Shown here: positions 1 to 8,249 of the stretch, one piece after another
How positions within the stretch are numbered: position 1 is the stretch's first letter
Layout: the number at the start of each line of letters is the position of its first letter
Program-made: the position numbers and the translations under genes
Notes under the pieces: generated by a model
The model's database searches: none
What the model saw: only the letters and a program-made list of their open reading frames with translations
Told to the model about the DNA's origin: nothing
Assembly: GCA_045652425.1 (NCBI GenBank)
Contig: JAZRUG010000007.1
Location: 1 to 64,000, forward strand
Source of the DNA: RGIG1995 sp045652425
GTDB taxonomy: Bacteria > Bacillota > Clostridia > Oscillospirales > CAG-272
Length of the DNA: 64,000 nucleotides
Direction: 5' to 3'

Positions 1-1
1 C

Positions 2-232
2 GAAAAGGTTGAATTCAAAAACAACCAGGCAGGAGAAGACATCTACGTTACAGTTGCTAAAGACGGCAAGTCTTATAGCTTCTGTGTTGAGTCTTACCTT
101 ACAGATGCTGAAACCGAAGTTTACAAGGCTGTTTCTGCTCTTAAGGCAGGCGACGTTGTTGACATCGACGGCTTCCTCTACTGGTATCAGGGTGTTAACA
201 CTCACATTACCGCTGTAAAGGCTGCTGCATAA
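2..232 (+). CDS. C-terminal fragment of a probable secreted/lipoprotein with an OB-fold-like domain
   Basis: The window opens inside this reading frame, which runs 76 codons to a TAA. The visible residues are rich in beta-strand and aromatic positions, with a stretch containing the words DVVDIDGFLYWYQGVNTHIT near the end. This ending resembles the last domain of a family of Clostridia surface lipoproteins whose C-terminal domains look like OB folds; that match is from memory and the N-terminus, with any signal peptide, lies outside the window. Function is unknown. A strong intrinsic terminator follows 20 bp after the stop, so it closes its transcription unit. Confidence 0.7.
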   Translation, partial: EKVEFKNNQAGEDIYVTVAKDGKSYSFCVESYLTDAETEVYKAVSALKAGDVVDIDGFLYWYQGVNTHITAVKAAA

Positions 233-251
233 GTTATCTACAACAAAATCA

Positions 252-283
252 AATCCCGTCGAAGTTCGACGGGATTTTTTGTT
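252..283 (+). terminator. Intrinsic terminator of the first gene
   Basis: The sequence AATCCCGTCGAA is followed by its reverse complement and a T tract. The stem is about 11 bp with a very short loop. Confidence 0.85.
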
Positions 284-287
284 AATC

Positions 288-323
288 AAAGAGGAGATGG
301 GGCGAAATCCACATCTCCTCTTT
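288..323. repeat. Perfect 12-bp inverted repeat without a clear T tract
   Basis: AAAGAGGAGATG at 288-299 is exactly complementary to CATCTCCTCTTT at 312-323, with a 12-nt loop. It sits directly after the terminator, and the 3' side lacks a proper T run, so it is not a textbook terminator. It could be a second, backup hairpin or a small dispersed repeat. Nothing else is visible from here to the promoter at 438. Confidence 0.6.
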
Positions 324-437
324 GCAAACTTTGTACTTAATGCCGTTATACAGCAAATATTCTATATTGTAAATAGTTTTATTTGTTACACTGCCGTATT
401 ATATATATTAGAAGGATTCTTGGGTAAAACTTAAAAC

Positions 438-466
438 TTGACTTTTTTGAAGATATATGTTATATT
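438..466 (+). promoter_or_regulatory. Sigma-A promoter for the tandem CNNM genes
   Basis: TTGACT (438-443) and TATATT (461-466) are separated by 17 bp, 57 bp before the ATG at 523. Confidence 0.75.
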
Positions 467-522
467 GAATGTTACGTGTGTATACACGATAATATTATTT
501 TGAAAGGGAAGTGAAATTTTTC

Positions 523-1905
523 ATGGACGCGGACGGGAATATACAGGGCTTAATTTACAGAGCGCTCGAGAAAACTGCGGAGGGTAACGAAAACTCTTCG
601 GGTATAGCGTTTCTGGTCCTATTATTCGTATTATTTGTTGTGGGAGGCGGTTATTTCGGCGGAGCCGAGAGCGCATTTTCCGCAATGAACAAGATTCGTA
701 TCAAATCAAAGGCAGACAACGGAGACAAAAAAGCAAAGGATGCAATGTTTGTGGCGAACAATTTTGAAAAGGCGCTTACAACGTTGCTCATCGGAAACAA
801 CATTACGCATATTGCGGCAGCATCGGTAGCTACGCTTATATGTTCAAGACTTTTCGATATGACGGATACGGTTACGTGGATATGTACTTTTGCAACCACG
901 TTTATAGTATTTCTCTTCAGTGAGATGATACCGAAAAGCTTTGCAAATGACAGAAGCGAATCAACGGCGCTGATGTTTTCAGCATCGTTAAGATTTCTGA
1001 TGAAAATACTTTATCCTTTTGCGGTGTTCTTTGAATGGGTATCAAACATATTTATGAAACTGATTTCAAGATTTGTAAAGCAAGAGGCTCAACCGTCCAT
1101 AACGGAAGAGGAGCTTTACGAAATAATTGATACCATTGAAGAAGAGGGCGTAGTGAACGAAGAGCAAGGTGACCTTATGAAGTCGGCGCTTGACTTTTCG
1201 GGTATTTCAGCAAGAGACGTTATGACGATGAGAGATGATATAGTATCGATAGATGCATCTCTTCCGAATGATGTATTGCTTTCGCTTATTCGTGAGTCTG
1301 TACATACACGACTCCCCGTTTATGAAGGAGATCTCGATAATATAATCGGTGTAATTCAGATAAGGACCTTTATTAAGGCGTATCTGAAAGACGAAAACGT
1401 AGACATAAAAACGTTGGTTATGCCGGCATATAAAGTAAATCCGGATTCTATGATTGAGGATTTGCTTACGGAAATGCGTCAGCACAAATTTTACCTTGGT
1501 GTAGTATCCGAAAACGGTAAGACTTTGGGACTTGTTACCATAGAGGACTTTCTTGAAGAGCTTGTAGGTGAAATCTGGGACGAAGACGACGTTGTTGACA
1601 ACGATTTTGTAAAACTCGGCGGAAACAGAACGCAGGTAAATACTCATCTTAAAATGGGAGAGATTTACAAGCGCTTGGGACTTAACCACCGCCGCGACCA
1701 AGACTTTGACAGACCTTTACTTTCAATAGTAATCGAGCACTTCGGAAGAATTCCGGAGGAAGACGAGTTTTTCATTTATCGTAATATGGAAATAACCGTA
1801 GATGTTATTGAAAGTAATCTCGTAAAGAACGTAGTAATCAGACTTTTATCTCCTGCAGAGATAGCGGAGCTTTCAGGCAAGACCGAAAGCCCTGCGGTTG
1901 TGTAA
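523..1905 (+). CDS. CNNM/CorC (HlyC-type) membrane protein, copy 1
   Basis: This 460-residue protein has the order DUF21/CNNM membrane domain (about residues 20-190, four hydrophobic segments), a pair of CBS domains (about 225-355) and a C-terminal CorC_HlyC domain (about 370-450). Family members are linked to Mg2+ or cobalt efflux and were once called haemolysins; the CBS pair usually binds adenine nucleotides. I place the start at the ATG at 523, because the AAGGGAAGTG Shine-Dalgarno is well spaced from it. An in-frame GTG at 511 overlaps that Shine-Dalgarno and would be too close. The gene is followed 14 bp later by a paralogue, so the two are probably co-transcribed and may form a heteromer. 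The exact ion is not deducible. Confidence 0.9.
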   Translation: MDADGNIQGLIYRALEKTAEGNENSSGIAFLVLLFVLFVVGGGYFGGAESAFSAMNKIRIKSKADNGDKKAKDAMFVANNFEKALTTLLIGNNITHIAAASVATLICSRLFDMTDTVTWICTFATTFIVFLFSEMIPKSFANDRSESTALMFSASLRFLMKILYPFAVFFEWVSNIFMKLISRFVKQEAQPSITEEELYEIIDTIEEEGVVNEEQGDLMKSALDFSGISARDVMTMRDDIVSIDASLPNDVLLSLIRESVHTRLPVYEGDLDNIIGVIQIRTFIKAYLKDENVDIKTLVMPAYKVNPDSMIEDLLTEMRQHKFYLGVVSENGKTLGLVTIEDFLEELVGEIWDEDDVVDNDFVKLGGNRTQVNTHLKMGEIYKRLGLNHRRDQDFDRPLLSIVIEHFGRIPEEDEFFIYRNMEITVDVIESNLVKNVVIRLLSPAEIAELSGKTESPAVV

Positions 1906-1919
1906 AGGGGGATTAGAGT

Positions 1920-3272
1920 ATGTACGTAAAGAATATTATAATAATCGTATTGATGGTGCTTCTTTCGGCGTGTTTTTCAGCATCCGAAATATCATTTAAT
2001 ACGGCTAATAAAAAGCGTTTGAAAAAATCAAGCGAGGCAGGAAAGAAATCCGCATCACTTGCTTACGGTATTATTGAAAACTTTAATACCGCACTTTCCG
2101 CTATACTTATCGGTAACAACCTCGCAAACATAGCTTGTACGACCTCTGCGACGGTTATTGCCATTGCATTATTCCAAAATATGAACAACGGCGACAGTAT
2201 TGCTTCCGTTGTATCTACTGTTGTAATGACGGTCATTATACTTATTTTCGGTGAAATTGTACCGAAGATAGTTGCGAAGAATAATGCTGACGTAATGGTC
2301 CATTGGTTTGCATATATTATAACTGTTGTAAAATGGATTCTTTATCCTCTCGTATGGCTCGTAATGGCTCTTATAAAGGGACTTGAAAAACTTTGGGGCA
2401 AGGATGATGAGGACGCTCCTACCGTAACCGAAGAAGAACTCTCTTCGATTATTGAAACTGTCGAAGAAGAGGGCGTAATCGACGAAGAAAAGAAAGAACT
2501 TTTACAGTCGGCGATTACTTTCCGTGACACGACAGTTGAAGAGATAATGACTCCCAGAATAGATATGCTTTCTTTTGATATTACACATTCACTTGAAAAG
2601 TTAAGTCATATAGCTGAAAGTTCACGTTTTTCACGTATTCCCGTGTACGATGAATCAATTGACGATATTATCGGCGTGCTTTATCTCAACCGTTATTACA
2701 GAAAGATAACGGGTTCCGGTGTGAATAATAAGACTGACCTTCGTCAGCTCCTTATGGAACCTTGCTTTATTCATAAGACTATGAAGCTCAATAGAGCATT
2801 GAATATGCTCCGAGAAAGAAAGACGCACTTGGCGATAGTAGTTGACGAATACGGAGGCACTATGGGTGTCGTAACTATCGAGGATATTCTTGAAGAACTT
2901 GTAGGCGAAATTTGGGACGAATCTGACGAAATAGTAAACGAATGTATCAAGACCGGTAACAATACGTACGAAGTATCGGGCGATATGAATATCGAAGACT
3001 TTTTCGAAGAGATTGAATTTGAACCCAAGAATTTTGAATGTGAGTATTCAACAGTTGGCGGTTGGGCTATTGAAATGCTTAACGCCGATCCCCACGTAGG
3101 TGACAACTTCAACTATTCCGACCTTGGAGAACAAGACGTAGAAGATGATGACTATGAAGGTCATACAGAGATTTACGTTATCGTTTCGGGAATGGAAGAT
3201 ATGCGTATAAAGAAGCTTACCGTTCTCGTAAGAAGAATGGTACCTGCAGAAAAAGAGAAAACAGAAGAATAA
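1920..3272 (+). CDS. CNNM/CorC (HlyC-type) membrane protein, copy 2
   Basis: A 450-residue paralogue of the preceding gene with the same DUF21, CBS pair and CorC_HlyC layout. The segment GGTMGVVTIEDILEELVGEIWDE matches the second CBS domain of copy 1 (TLGLVTIEDFLEELVGEIWDE) almost word for word, pointing to an old tandem duplication. An AAAGGGGGAT Shine-Dalgarno precedes the ATG at 1920. The first 20 residues form a hydrophobic segment with an LLSACFSA sequence that looks a little like a lipobox, but this position is the normal first membrane helix of the family. A strong terminator ends the two-gene unit. Predicted role is metal-ion transport or its regulation at the membrane. Confidence 0.9.
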   Translation: MYVKNIIIIVLMVLLSACFSASEISFNTANKKRLKKSSEAGKKSASLAYGIIENFNTALSAILIGNNLANIACTTSATVIAIALFQNMNNGDSIASVVSTVVMTVIILIFGEIVPKIVAKNNADVMVHWFAYIITVVKWILYPLVWLVMALIKGLEKLWGKDDEDAPTVTEEELSSIIETVEEEGVIDEEKKELLQSAITFRDTTVEEIMTPRIDMLSFDITHSLEKLSHIAESSRFSRIPVYDESIDDIIGVLYLNRYYRKITGSGVNNKTDLRQLLMEPCFIHKTMKLNRALNMLRERKTHLAIVVDEYGGTMGVVTIEDILEELVGEIWDESDEIVNECIKTGNNTYEVSGDMNIEDFFEEIEFEPKNFECEYSTVGGWAIEMLNADPHVGDNFNYSDLGEQDVEDDDYEGHTEIYVIVSGMEDMRIKKLTVLVRRMVPAEKEKTEE

Positions 3273-3289
3273 TATTAATAACGAAAATA

Positions 3290-3315
3290 TCCCCCGCGTT
3301 TCGCGGGGGATTTTG
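3290..3315 (+). terminator. Intrinsic terminator after the CNNM pair
   Basis: TCCCCCGCG, a TTT loop and CGCGGGGGA are followed by TTTTG. Confidence 0.9.
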
Positions 3316-3335
3316 TTATATAAGCATATACTAAA

Positions 3336-4940
3336 TTATGAATGATACAATCCGATTTTTTTCAGAGCTTTGTTTGCATCATTTTTTAGGAGTGTATAGT
3401 TCCAAATATTATTGTCGCGGTTACGAGCCATTATTTTGAGAGATTTGCACAAATTATCGTATTTCCAATATTCAGATGATTGCGGCAGGTGGCCTTGGAG
3501 ATATTCCGGCAATTGACCGCTGAAGAAAAGTTTATAGTCATAGTTATATTCTTCCGACCAATATTCAAGTACACGAACCATAGACGGAATTGCCGCATCA
3601 CCTAAACTTTTCAGCATAGTAACGTCAACGTTATCCAAGGTTCCGTCAATATACCTGTCAACGTTATATTCAGCAATAATTTTATCGGTCTGCGCAAAGG
3701 CGAGAAAAGAAAACATAACTACCGCAACACACGAGGAAATGAGTATAAGAGGAAGTTTTGTCGCAAACTGTTTTACTGTTGCAAGAACAAATATTACAGC
3801 TAAAACGAGCATAAACCACGTCGCGTATACTCTTTTTGGGGTAAGTCCATATATATCAATGTACATAAACATTTTTGCCAATGCGGTTGCAATAAGAATA
3901 AGAGTTGAAAGCGACAGAAGAACAGACAGTACTCTTTCAATAACAGACGGTTTTTTGTTTTTTCTCTTTACCAAAAGTCCTATAAGACATATAAGAATAA
4001 AATTAATCACCGATACCGTACAAAGCTGAAAAAATCCTTGCCTTGCATATTGTGCATAGTTGAATTCATCGGGAAGTACACCAACAAAACCCGAAACATA
4101 ATATTTCCATTGGGAAATGAAGAATAAAACGTATACGGCGAGAATGGGGATAATTGCCGACAAAGCGGTTAGCTGCGGAACAAATTTAAATGTTGATAAG
4201 GTTTTCGTTACATTTTCTTCGGAACTTCCCGTACTGTTCTTTTTGTCAACTGCTGATATAAAACCGCCATAGATGTACATACCTATCGGGATACCAAGAA
4301 TAAAACTGCCTGCGTGAGAAAATATTTTCCCAATATTAAAATCAAATATTTTTTCAAGAAGGTCTGTAAAATCGCTGTCGTATGAAAGTAAAAGAACGAT
4401 TATAGCAGTAGGGATTACCGTTATAATGATACCAAGTAACATTTTAAGAATAGGTCGTGTGTTGAGTTTGCCGTTTGCAACAAGTCCTTTTCCAAGGTCA
4501 TTTAAGGATTTGAAAGGTGCTACTATCAGCGCTTTAAGAAAATCCAATGGAAAAAGACGGGAAAAATTTTGTGGGTTGTGGTTGCCGTAACCGGTATAAA
4601 GGAAAAGACTGTAGGCGCATATACAGTAAAAAGCGGCAAAGAAATGTATAAAGCTATTTTGCGTAAAAATCAGCGAGAATGAAACAACCAATGCAGATAC
4701 AGCCGAAATAATTGAAACTACACCGAAAGATGCGTTGTTTAAAGCCATTATTACCGCGGTAACACATAACATAAATATAGTAAAAATCAACGTTCCGAAA
4801 GGTTTTTGCGTAGCGGGATAGGCGCGGCAGAACAAATATCCTGCTATAATACATACCCAAGCAAATACAGTTTCAGCAGTTGTAAATATTCTTTTTTGAG
4901 AAGCGTTTTGAGGATTTTCTGCGAATTGAATATTATCCAT
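3336..4940 (-). CDS. DUF4153/DUF4173-type polytopic membrane protein
   Basis: A 534-residue protein with about ten hydrophobic helices in its first 400 residues and a soluble, tyrosine- and tryptophan-rich C-terminal tail of about 110 residues. The layout and words such as PLDFLKALIVAPFKS fit the DUF4153/DUF4173 families of unknown function. It starts at 4940 behind AAGGAG and lies 30 bp downstream of a small HTH regulator in the same direction. DUF2975, HTH and DUF4153 genes together often form a small membrane-stress-like module in Clostridia. No enzymatic motif is visible, and the role is unknown. Confidence 0.75.
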   Translation of the reverse strand: MDNIQFAENPQNASQKRIFTTAETVFAWVCIIAGYLFCRAYPATQKPFGTLIFTIFMLCVTAVIMALNNASFGVVSIISAVSALVVSFSLIFTQNSFIHFFAAFYCICAYSLFLYTGYGNHNPQNFSRLFPLDFLKALIVAPFKSLNDLGKGLVANGKLNTRPILKMLLGIIITVIPTAIIVLLLSYDSDFTDLLEKIFDFNIGKIFSHAGSFILGIPIGMYIYGGFISAVDKKNSTGSSEENVTKTLSTFKFVPQLTALSAIIPILAVYVLFFISQWKYYVSGFVGVLPDEFNYAQYARQGFFQLCTVSVINFILICLIGLLVKRKNKKPSVIERVLSVLLSLSTLILIATALAKMFMYIDIYGLTPKRVYATWFMLVLAVIFVLATVKQFATKLPLILISSCVAVVMFSFLAFAQTDKIIAEYNVDRYIDGTLDNVDVTMLKSLGDAAIPSMVRVLEYWSEEYNYDYKLFFSGQLPEYLQGHLPQSSEYWKYDNLCKSLKIMARNRDNNIWNYTLLKNDANKALKKIGLYHS

Positions 4941-4970
4941 AATAATACTCCTTATTATAGTCTAAAAGGG

Positions 4971-5171
4971 TTATTTTTTATATTCGATTATATCTTCAAC
5001 CTTACAGTCAAGAGCTTCGCATATAGCTTCAAGAGTAGAAAACCTTATAGCTTTAGCTTTGTTGTTTTTTAGGATAGAAAGATTTGCGAGAGTAATGCCG
5101 ACTTTGTTTGAAAGTTCGTTTAACGACATTTTTCTTTTTGCCATCATTACGTCGAGGTTTATAATAATCAT
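4971..5171 (-). CDS. YozG-like Cro/CI HTH regulator
   Basis: A 66-residue protein made almost wholly of one helix-turn-helix of the Xre/YozG type: the segment LNELSNKVGITLANLSILKN is the HTH and FSTLEAICEALDCKVEDIIEY is the typical end. The Shine-Dalgarno GAGGTGAA stands 5 bp before the ATG at 5171. It follows the DUF2975 gene by 12 bp and precedes the DUF4153 gene, so it probably regulates this three-gene unit. Such small proteins are often autoregulators paired with a DUF2975 membrane partner. Confidence 0.88.
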   Translation of the reverse strand: MIIINLDVMMAKRKMSLNELSNKVGITLANLSILKNNKAKAIRFSTLEAICEALDCKVEDIIEYKK

Positions 5172-5183
5172 TTTTTCTTCACC

Positions 5184-5651
5184 TCATATTGTAAAGTCGT
5201 TTTCGTTTTTTATTTCGGTTGCTTTTTCAATAACGTTTTTGACGACACGTAGGCACAGCCCTAAGAAAAAACAAGCGAATGATGCAAAGGTGGATACAAG
5301 GAAATAATAACCGAGTACAAGAAATACGAGCCCCAACAGTATAACGCACCAGGAGATTAATCTGACGAGTGATATGCTTTCCGAGGTGAATACAAGCTCA
5401 ACTCTCACACGAAAGAGAAGCTTCAGAAGCATAACGTTAGCAACAAATACAATAGCGAGAGCCGCATATCCTAATGAAATCATAATCGCTTTGTCAAAAT
5501 TGGTAGTATTCATCATTTGCTCGGTGGGGAATGTCATTGCCCGTTGTACAAATCCGGGAAGTATGATCGCCCCCGCTATGATAATAACAAAAAACAGTAA
5601 AGATAACACGATAGAAATGGTTACGGAATATTTAGATGATATTTTTAACAT
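5184..5651 (-). CDS. DUF2975 membrane protein
   Basis: A 155-residue protein with four predicted membrane helices (about residues 12-32, 53-75, 96-118 and 120-140) and a short charged tail. Size and helix spacing fit DUF2975, which is commonly encoded just upstream of a YozG-like HTH gene, exactly as seen here. Its function is unknown; the pairing suggests a membrane sensor or a partner controlling the HTH protein. The gene has its own sigma-A promoter. Confidence 0.8.
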   Translation of the reverse strand: MLKISSKYSVTISIVLSLLFFVIIIAGAIILPGFVQRAMTFPTEQMMNTTNFDKAIMISLGYAALAIVFVANVMLLKLLFRVRVELVFTSESISLVRLISWCVILLGLVFLVLGYYFLVSTFASFACFFLGLCLRVVKNVIEKATEIKNENDFTI

Positions 5652-5680
5652 ATAGCCTATACCTGCCTTTCTTTGTTTTC

Positions 5681-5709
5681 ATAATACACCATAAATTTCC
5701 GTTTGTCAA
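5681..5709 (-). promoter_or_regulatory. Consensus sigma-A promoter for the DUF2975 unit
   Basis: Read on the minus strand, TTGACA (5709-5704) and TATTAT (5686-5681) are 17 bp apart, about 30 bp before the start codon. Confidence 0.8.
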
Positions 5710-5750
5710 TAGCTTTTTATCGAAAAACGATAAATATTTATTCTAATAAA

Positions 5751-5796
5751 AAAGGGGCGTGTCTCAACTCTAAAAAGCAATTGAGGCAGCCCCTTG
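5751..5796 (-). terminator. Terminator after the FeoB-associated gene
   Basis: GGGGC...TCTCAA pairs with TTGAG...GCCCC with small mismatches. On the minus strand the hairpin runs into a T tract. A hairpin of related sequence (GGCTGTCTCA/TGAGACAGCC) occurs at 55647-55682. Confidence 0.7.
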
Positions 5797-5815
5797 ACTT
5801 AATTAAATGTATTTA

Positions 5816-5986
5816 TTATTTAATATTATTATCGGAACAAGCCGAGGCGCACGAAGCACAAGAACCGTTACAAAAACTACTGTTAGAACAGCCGTGGCAG
5901 CTTTTTCCTTTCTTTTTTGCTTTTATAATGCTGACGAGCGCACGGATAAGCGCTAATATTATTACTGCTATTATAGCATAGTTCAT
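5816..5986 (-). CDS. FeoB-associated Cys-rich membrane protein
   Basis: A short gene of 56 residues: MNYAIIAVIILALIRALVSI forms one membrane helix, followed by a basic stretch KAKKKGK and a Cys-rich tail with CHGCSN, CNGSCASCASAC (six cysteines in all). This is the layout of the FeoB_associated family, thought to sit beside the ferrous-iron transporter FeoB and perhaps bind iron. AAGGAG stands 6 bp before the ATG at 5986. No feoA or feoB lies within the window, so this is a solitary copy. It has its own promoter, with a palindrome placed just after the start of transcription, and its own terminator. Confidence 0.85.
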   Translation of the reverse strand: MNYAIIAVIILALIRALVSIIKAKKKGKSCHGCSNSSFCNGSCASCASACSDNNIK

Positions 5987-6015
5987 AGGTATCTCCTTGT
6001 ATTGTTTAATGTCGA

Positions 6016-6031
6016 GTTAGCTTTGGCTAAC
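6016..6031. promoter_or_regulatory. Candidate metalloregulator operator (perfect palindrome)
   Basis: GTTAGC-TTTG-GCTAAC is a perfect 6-4-6 inverted repeat. It lies just downstream of the -10 element of the promoter of the FeoB-associated gene, where a repressor would block transcription. The TTAGC/GCTAA half-sites recall DtxR/IdeR-type operators, but the assignment is inference. Confidence 0.5.
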
Positions 6032-6041
6032 CATCAATAAG

Positions 6042-6070
6042 ATAATAGCATTAGTTGATAAATTTGTCAA
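6042..6070 (-). promoter_or_regulatory. Sigma-A promoter of the FeoB-associated gene
   Basis: On the minus strand TTGACA (6070-6065) and TATTAT (6047-6042) are 17 bp apart. Confidence 0.8.
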
Positions 6071-6107
6071 TGGCTTTTTTGTATATTGTCAAAAAATGCT
6101 GAAACTG

Positions 6108-6135
6108 TTGACATATTATTAAAAATAAATATAAT
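6108..6135 (+). promoter_or_regulatory. Sigma-A promoter of the NhaC-type antiporter
   Basis: TTGACA (6108-6113) and TATAAT (6130-6135) are separated by 16 bp. Confidence 0.75.
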
Positions 6136-6196
6136 AAATATATATAAAATTGATATATAAAATGTAAAAAGGAAATAAAAAGGAGAAAAAATTAAA

Positions 6197-7915
6197 ATGT
6201 TTAGACAAAGAAAACTTTTTGCTATCATAACCTTGGTGTTTATGATAACTATGGCTTTTGCGACTGTTGTATGCGCAGAAGAAGCTGCACCCGATTATAC
6301 CGATTATGATACGGCTGTAGGCTATCTTGATGAATATACGACAAATAGCGGAAGCGATGAAAATTTTGAGGAGAATTCAAAGACAGCTCTTGAAACCGTA
6401 AGAGCGGATATGCCTATGTTTGCTACGTTTTGGGCATTGATTCCTCCTGTTATTGCGATTGTATTGGCTTTGATAACCAAAGAGGTTTACTCGTCTTTGT
6501 TTGTTGGTATTGTTGCAGGCGGTTTACTTGCCGCTAATTTTAACGTTACTTCGACTATTGATAACGTAGTAGAGGGCGGTATTATTTCTGCAGTATCGGG
6601 TACCGCAGGTATATTTGCGTTCCTTGTTATACTAGGCGCATTGGTTTCATTGATAAACAAATCGGGCGGTTCTGCGGCATTCGGCAGATGGGCAAAAACT
6701 CATATACATACAAAGATTGGCGCATCTATCGCTACGTTTATATTAGGTTTGCTTATATTTATTGACGACTATTTCAACTGTTTGACAGTTGGTTCGGTTA
6801 TGCGTCCCGTAACAGATACTCACAAGATTTCACGTTCAAAACTCGCATATCTTATTGACGCTACTGCGGCTCCGGTTTGTATGATAGCTCCCATTTCTTC
6901 ATGGGCGGCAGCAGTTGCAAGTTATGCAGAAGAAGGCGAAGGTCTTGCATTGTTTATAAATGCTATTCCATATAACTTCTATTCATTGTTGACTTTCGTT
7001 TTCATTGTTGGAATTATTGTAATGAAGATAGACTTCGGTCCTATGAAGAAGCACGAAGAAAATGCTGAAAACGGAGACTTGTTTACTTCCGGTGAGATTA
7101 TTGTTTCAAAGGAAGAAGAGGAAGGAAATTCCAAGGGGATTGTTTTTGATTTGATTTTCCCCGTACTTGCTCTTATTGTGTTCTGCGTATTAGCTTTGCT
7201 TTATAACGGTAATGGATATAGCTTTGCAGGTATGAATGTTATTGATGCCTTCTCCAATACCGATGCTACGGTAGGTTTGCCTTGGGGCGGACTTTTGGCG
7301 CTTGTTGCTTCGATTATTTACTACAATATCCGCCGCGTAATTAACTTTAAGTCTTGTATGGAAAGTATTCCCGAAGGTTTTAAGGCGATGGTTCCCGCTA
7401 TTATGATACTCACAATGGCGACAGCGCTTAAGAATATGACGAGCCTTCTCGGCGCAAAGGTATTCGTAGCGCAGATGATGGAGGGTGCCGCTGAAGGTCT
7501 CAGCAGTCTCTTACCCGCTATTATATTCCTCGTTGCTTGCGGACTTGCGTTTGCTACCGGTACTTCTTGGGGAACGTTTGGAATACTTATTCCTATAGTA
7601 ACGGCTATATTCCCTGCAGATTCGACACTTATGATTATAGGTATTTCCGCATGTCTTGCAGGCGCAGTATGCGGTGACCACTGTTCACCCATTTCCGATA
7701 CGACGATTATGTCGTCAGCGGGCGCACAGTGCGACCATATTAACCACGTTTCAACACAGCTTCCTTACGCTATTGTTGTAGCGGCTGTTTCGTTTGTAAG
7801 CTTTGTAATCGCAGCATTTGTTCAGAATGCAGTTATATCACTCGCTATAGCAATTCTTCTTATGATAGCTACGTTGTTCATAATTAAGTTTATGACAGGC
7901 AAGAAGAAAGCATAA
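6197..7915 (+). CDS. NhaC-family Na+/H+ antiporter-like carrier with a signal peptide
   Basis: A 572-residue polytopic protein of the NhaC family, which exchanges Na+ for H+ or moves organic acids. About a dozen hydrophobic helices begin near residue 75. The C-terminal half carries the family words ATGTSWGTFGILIPI and CGDHCSPISDTTIMSSAGAQCDH. Residues 1-27 form a clear signal peptide (basic start, hydrophobic core, CAEEA cleavage region), followed by about 45 acidic, exported residues before the first transport helix. This leader is an addition to the NhaC core. AAGGAG precedes the ATG at 6197. The gene is monocistronic, with promoter and terminator of its own. Confidence 0.88.
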   Translation: MFRQRKLFAIITLVFMITMAFATVVCAEEAAPDYTDYDTAVGYLDEYTTNSGSDENFEENSKTALETVRADMPMFATFWALIPPVIAIVLALITKEVYSSLFVGIVAGGLLAANFNVTSTIDNVVEGGIISAVSGTAGIFAFLVILGALVSLINKSGGSAAFGRWAKTHIHTKIGASIATFILGLLIFIDDYFNCLTVGSVMRPVTDTHKISRSKLAYLIDATAAPVCMIAPISSWAAAVASYAEEGEGLALFINAIPYNFYSLLTFVFIVGIIVMKIDFGPMKKHEENAENGDLFTSGEIIVSKEEEEGNSKGIVFDLIFPVLALIVFCVLALLYNGNGYSFAGMNVIDAFSNTDATVGLPWGGLLALVASIIYYNIRRVINFKSCMESIPEGFKAMVPAIMILTMATALKNMTSLLGAKVFVAQMMEGAAEGLSSLLPAIIFLVACGLAFATGTSWGTFGILIPIVTAIFPADSTLMIIGISACLAGAVCGDHCSPISDTTIMSSAGAQCDHINHVSTQLPYAIVVAAVSFVSFVIAAFVQNAVISLAIAILLMIATLFIIKFMTGKKKA

Positions 7916-7935
7916 ACCAATCAATCTAAAAAAAC

Positions 7936-7977
7936 AAGTTTACCTTTCCGTGCAAACTGAAAGGTAAACTTTTTGTT
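7936..7977 (+). terminator. Intrinsic terminator of the antiporter gene
   Basis: AAGTTTACCTTTC pairs perfectly with GAAAGGTAAACTT over a 10-nt loop and is followed by TTTTTG. Confidence 0.9.
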
Positions 7978-8138
7978 TTTAAACGAAAACCTTTCTCTCT
8001 TTGCACTTCTCTTACGTATAATCTTATGATAATTCCAAAATTTTTCCTCTCTAAAAATGTATAACTAATACATATTTTTATCAAAGTTTTTATTTTTTTG
8101 TGCTTTTTTGCAGAAATTTATTTTTTTTTTAAAAAACC

Positions 8139-8167
8139 TTTACCGTTTTCGCACATTATGTTATAAT
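8139..8167 (+). promoter_or_regulatory. Probable promoter of the MFS carrier
   Basis: TTTACC (8139-8144) and TATAAT (8162-8167) are 17 bp apart. The rest of the 7978-8249 gap is very T-rich and shows no other gene or RNA structure that I recognise. Confidence 0.5.
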
Positions 8168-8249
8168 ATTAAAGGTTTTTATTGCATTAAACATTTTTTT
8201 ATCAAAAATCAAACTTTAATCTTAATCTGAAAGGTAAAAACTGCAACAT

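Noticed and set aside
511..522. GTG start for the first CNNM protein
   Set aside because: It lies inside the Shine-Dalgarno that serves the ATG at 523.
1207..1701. 164-codon frame antisense to the first CNNM gene
   Set aside because: A shadow of a gene with full domain structure; no independent signals.
5703..5981. 92-codon plus-strand open frame
   Set aside because: It is antisense to the FeoB-associated gene and crosses its terminator hairpin; the minus-strand gene has a Shine-Dalgarno, promoter and family pattern.
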